Below, one piece after another: positions 4,470 to 6,318 of a stretch of DNA of 6,318 nucleotides; the first letter of the stretch is position 1, and every line of letters starts with the position of its first letter. The position numbers and the translations under genes were made by a program. The stretch comes from Deltaproteobacteria bacterium (lineage in GTDB: Bacteria; Desulfobacterota; Syntrophia; Syntrophales; UBA5619). The DNA is taken from positions 1-6,318 of the forward strand of contig JAMDBG010000204.1 of assembly GCA_023487865.1 (NCBI GenBank), written 5' to 3'. The notes under the pieces are model-generated. The model was given only the letters and a program-made list of their open reading frames with translations. It searched no databases and was not told the DNA's origin.

Positions 4470-6236
4470 TCATGTCGGCAGGCCGGATTTAAAAGCGGCG
4501 GCTTCCAGTTCACGCTTTTTGATGACAATGAGGATCGCCGTAAGGGCGGCCTGGGTCATGCCGGGGATCCGCTCGGCCTGGCCGACAGTGGCCGGCTCTA
4601 CGCGCGCGAGCTTCGCCTTGAGCTCGCTGGAGAGGCCCGGTACGGCGGAGTAATCGAAACCCGCCGGGATCTTTTTTTCTTCGAGCTCCCTCATCTTTTG
4701 AACCAGTTCGCGCTGCCGCCGGATGTAGCCTTCGTACTTCGCCTCGATCTCGATCTGCCTTTTGACCGCCCGGTCGGCGGTGGCCTGGCAGCCTGCGAAG
4801 CGGGAGAGGTCGTCGTAACCGATTTCGGTGCGCTTGAGGAGCTGGAAGAGGGTGACCGGATTCCTGATCGGTGGTGAGTTCAGCCCCGCGAGGGTCTTGT
4901 TGACCTCCGCAACCGGGAAGATTCTTGCGGAAGAGAGGCAGCGGATGCCCGCTTCGATCTGCCGGACCTTATCCTGCAGTTGCGCGTACTGATCCTCCGT
5001 GATCAGACCGAGCTCCCGGCCTTTTCCCATCAGGCGGATCGTCGCATTGTCCTCACGCAGGATCAGCCGGTACTCGGCGCGGGAGGTGAACATCCGATAG
5101 GGCTCGTCGACACCCCGTGTCACCAGGTCGTCCACCATGACGCCCATGTAGGCCTCCGACCGGTCCAGGAGAAAAGGAGGCCGTCCCTGGACCGAGAGGG
5201 CGGCATTGACTCCCGCCCACAATCCCTGCGCCGCCGCCTCCTCGTAGCCCGAGGTCCCGTTGATCTGACCGGCGAGATAGAGCCCCGCCACCCTCTTCGT
5301 CTCCAGTGTCCGGCGGAGCTCGGTCGGCTGAACGTAGTCGTATTCGATCGCATAGGCCAGACGCATGGTCTCCGCCCGCTCGAGACCCGGAACACTGTGG
5401 ACGATCCTCTCCTGGAGGTCCGGCGGCAGAGAATTCCCCAGCCCTTTTGCGTAGATCTCCTCCGTCTCCAGCCCTTCCTGTTCGAGGACGACGGGGTGGC
5501 TTTCCCTCTCGGCAAAGCGCATCACCTTGTCTTCCAGCGAGGGGCAGTAGCGGGCGCCGATCCCCTTGATCGCCCCGGCATAGAGGGGTGAGAAGCGAAT
5601 GTTTTCGCGGATGAGGCGGTGGGTTTCCCCCGTTGTCGCCGAGAAGAAGGAGGGGAGTCGGTCCTCCCTCAGCCTCTCGGTGGTAAACGAAAAAGGCTCC
5701 GGATCGGAGTCGCTGTCCTGCCGGGTGAGCCGCGAAAAGTCGATCGTCGAGGCGCGGAGTCGGGGGGGCGTCCCCGTCTTCATCCTCCCCATCTCGAAGC
5801 CGAGTCCTTTCAGACAGAGGGAAAGTTCAAGGGAGGCGATCTCGCCGGCGCGGCCCGCCGGATATCGCGTATCGCCGATGTGGATCAGACCACCGAGAAA
5901 GGTCCCCGTCGTGATGACCACGGCCCGACCGGCGTGAAAGATGCCGGTCTGATCGACCACGCCGCGGATCTGCCCGCCATCGGCGATCAGCTTCTCCACC
6001 AGGCCCTGACGCAGGTGGAGATTTTTCTCCTTCTCCACGACGGACTTCATGGCCAGGCGGTAGAGTTGTTTGTCGCACTGGAAGCGGGTGGACTGGACAG
6101 CCGGCCCCTTCGAGGCGTTGAGGAGGCGAAAGTGGACGGCGGTCCGGTCGGCGATCCGGCCCATCTGACCGCCGAGGGCGTCGACCTCCTTGACCAGCTG
6201 GCTCTTGGCGAGGCCGCCGATCGCGGGATTGCAGGA
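4470..6236 (-). CDS. mnmG: tRNA uridine-5-carboxymethylaminomethyl modification enzyme MnmG (GidA), 5'-truncated by a chimeric junction
   Basis: MnmG is an FAD-dependent cytosolic enzyme that, with the GTPase MnmE and methylene-tetrahydrofolate, installs the cmnm5 group on the wobble uridine (U34) of certain tRNAs. The 588 residues present match MnmG from its SCNPAIGG motif to the C-terminus with no frameshift. Conserved blocks include VKEVDALGG, LNASKGPAVQSTR, the MKTGTPPR block, ARYCPSLEDKVMRF (second conserved Cys), AIEYDY, GQINGTSGYEEAAAQG, EPYRMFTSRAEYRLILRED, and the C-terminal MnmE-contacting helical region (KYEGYIRRQ). Missing are the first ~45 residues (by comparison with E. coli, 629 aa), including the GxGxxG FAD-binding loop. 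The same frame continues to an ATG at 6311, but those 25 codons are antisense to an inverted copy of the gene's own interior and are not a real N-terminus. The gene is probably intact in the organism. It converges on the ThDP gene and is functionally unrelated to it. Confidence 0.95.
   Translation of the reverse strand, partial: SCNPAIGGLAKSQLVKEVDALGGQMGRIADRTAVHFRLLNASKGPAVQSTRFQCDKQLYRLAMKSVVEKEKNLHLRQGLVEKLIADGGQIRGVVDQTGIFHAGRAVVITTGTFLGGLIHIGDTRYPAGRAGEIASLELSLCLKGLGFEMGRMKTGTPPRLRASTIDFSRLTRQDSDSDPEPFSFTTERLREDRLPSFFSATTGETHRLIRENIRFSPLYAGAIKGIGARYCPSLEDKVMRFAERESHPVVLEQEGLETEEIYAKGLGNSLPPDLQERIVHSVPGLERAETMRLAYAIEYDYVQPTELRRTLETKRVAGLYLAGQINGTSGYEEAAAQGLWAGVNAALSVQGRPPFLLDRSEAYMGVMVDDLVTRGVDEPYRMFTSRAEYRLILREDNATIRLMGKGRELGLITEDQYAQLQDKVRQIEAGIRCLSSARIFPVAEVNKTLAGLNSPPIRNPVTLFQLLKRTEIGYDDLSRFAGCQATADRAVKRQIEIEAKYEGYIRRQRELVQKMRELEEKKIPAGFDYSAVPGLSSELKAKLARVEPATVGQAERIPGMTQAALTAILIVIKKRELEAAAFKSGLPT
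4890..4978 (-). repeat. Inverted repeat arm 1 (native copy within mnmG)
   Basis: This 89-bp internal segment of mnmG encodes, on the - strand, part of the C-terminal half (through KVRQIEAGIRCLSSARIF to VNKTL). Its exact reverse complement recurs at 6230-6318. This copy lies in an uninterrupted reading frame and is the native one. Confidence 0.95.
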
Positions 6237-6318
6237 TAAGGTCCGGCAGATCGAAGCGGGCATCCGCTGCCTCTCTTCCGCAAGAATCTTCCCGGTTGCG
6301 GAGGTCAACAAGACCCTC
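6230..6318 (+). repeat. Inverted repeat arm 2 (displaced copy, likely chimera at the window end)
   Basis: All 89 bases match the reverse complement of 4890-4978. Read on the + strand it encodes the same MnmG interior segment in sense, opposite to the mnmG that precedes it. Identity stops at 6229/4979, so one boundary is exact; the other is cut by the window edge and the copy may continue. The arms are 1,251 bp apart. It lacks terminal repeats, a transposase or other mobile features. A fold-back amplification or assembly chimera is the simplest explanation; a genuine inverted rearrangement is the alternative. Confidence 0.95.

Noticed and set aside
4980..6239. Several + strand open frames opposite mnmG
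   Set aside because: They are shadows of the well-conserved - strand mnmG reading frame.
6230..6318. The inverted repeat as the end of a mobile element or a CRISPR-like repeat
   Set aside because: Both arms are mnmG coding sequence, with no transposase, no terminal inverted repeat of an element and only two copies.

Overview
The window is GC-rich bacterial DNA holding four co-directional genes on the + strand (209-4412) and one convergent gene on the - strand (4470-6236). The content suggests an obligate or facultative anaerobe, plausibly of the Desulfobacterota/'Deltaproteobacteria' or a similar syntrophic or fermentative lineage. The main clue is a CoA-substrate-specific enzyme activase of the HgdC/BcrA/BcrD type, a family typical of anaerobes. 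Taxonomy is an inference from gene content; nothing in the window fixes it.

Layout. 1-205 is a non-coding leader with an 11-bp inverted repeat (47-57/81-91) and a near-consensus sigma70 promoter (TTGACA, 18 bp, TATAGT; 145-174) whose -10 box sits inside a perfect 12-bp palindrome. 209-973 is a classical short-chain dehydrogenase/reductase (SDR1). 970-1758 is the activase, joined to SDR1 by an ATGA overlap. 1751-2587 is a second, divergent SDR (SDR2), overlapping the activase by 8 nt. 2588-2711 is a comparatively AT-rich 124-bp gap with two stem structures. 2712-4412 is a thiamine-diphosphate (ThDP) enzyme of the acetolactate synthase-like superfamily; its active-site spacing follows benzaldehyde lyase (as I recall that sequence) nearly residue for residue. 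4413-4469 is a short convergent gap. From 4470 leftward-reading is mnmG (gidA), the tRNA wobble-uridine modification flavoenzyme, lacking its first ~45 residues.

How the genes may work together. SDR1, activase and SDR2 are tightly coupled and should be one transcript; the ThDP enzyme may be read through or separately controlled. A 2-hydroxyacyl-CoA theme is possible: the activase family energises 2-hydroxyacyl-CoA dehydratases or benzoyl-CoA reductases, and some ThDP lyases make or break C-C bonds next to a 2-hydroxy group, with SDRs interconverting hydroxyl and carbonyl. No dehydratase or reductase component for the activase to serve is present here, so the pathway is not established.

The most important structural observation is at the right end. 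Positions 6230-6318 are a perfect 89-bp reverse-complement copy of 4890-4978, an internal part of the same mnmG gene. It cuts mnmG off just before its conserved SCNPAIGG motif and supplies a false in-frame N-terminus. This looks like a fold-back (inverted) amplification or assembly chimera at or near a contig end rather than biology, though a real inverted rearrangement cannot be excluded from the window alone.
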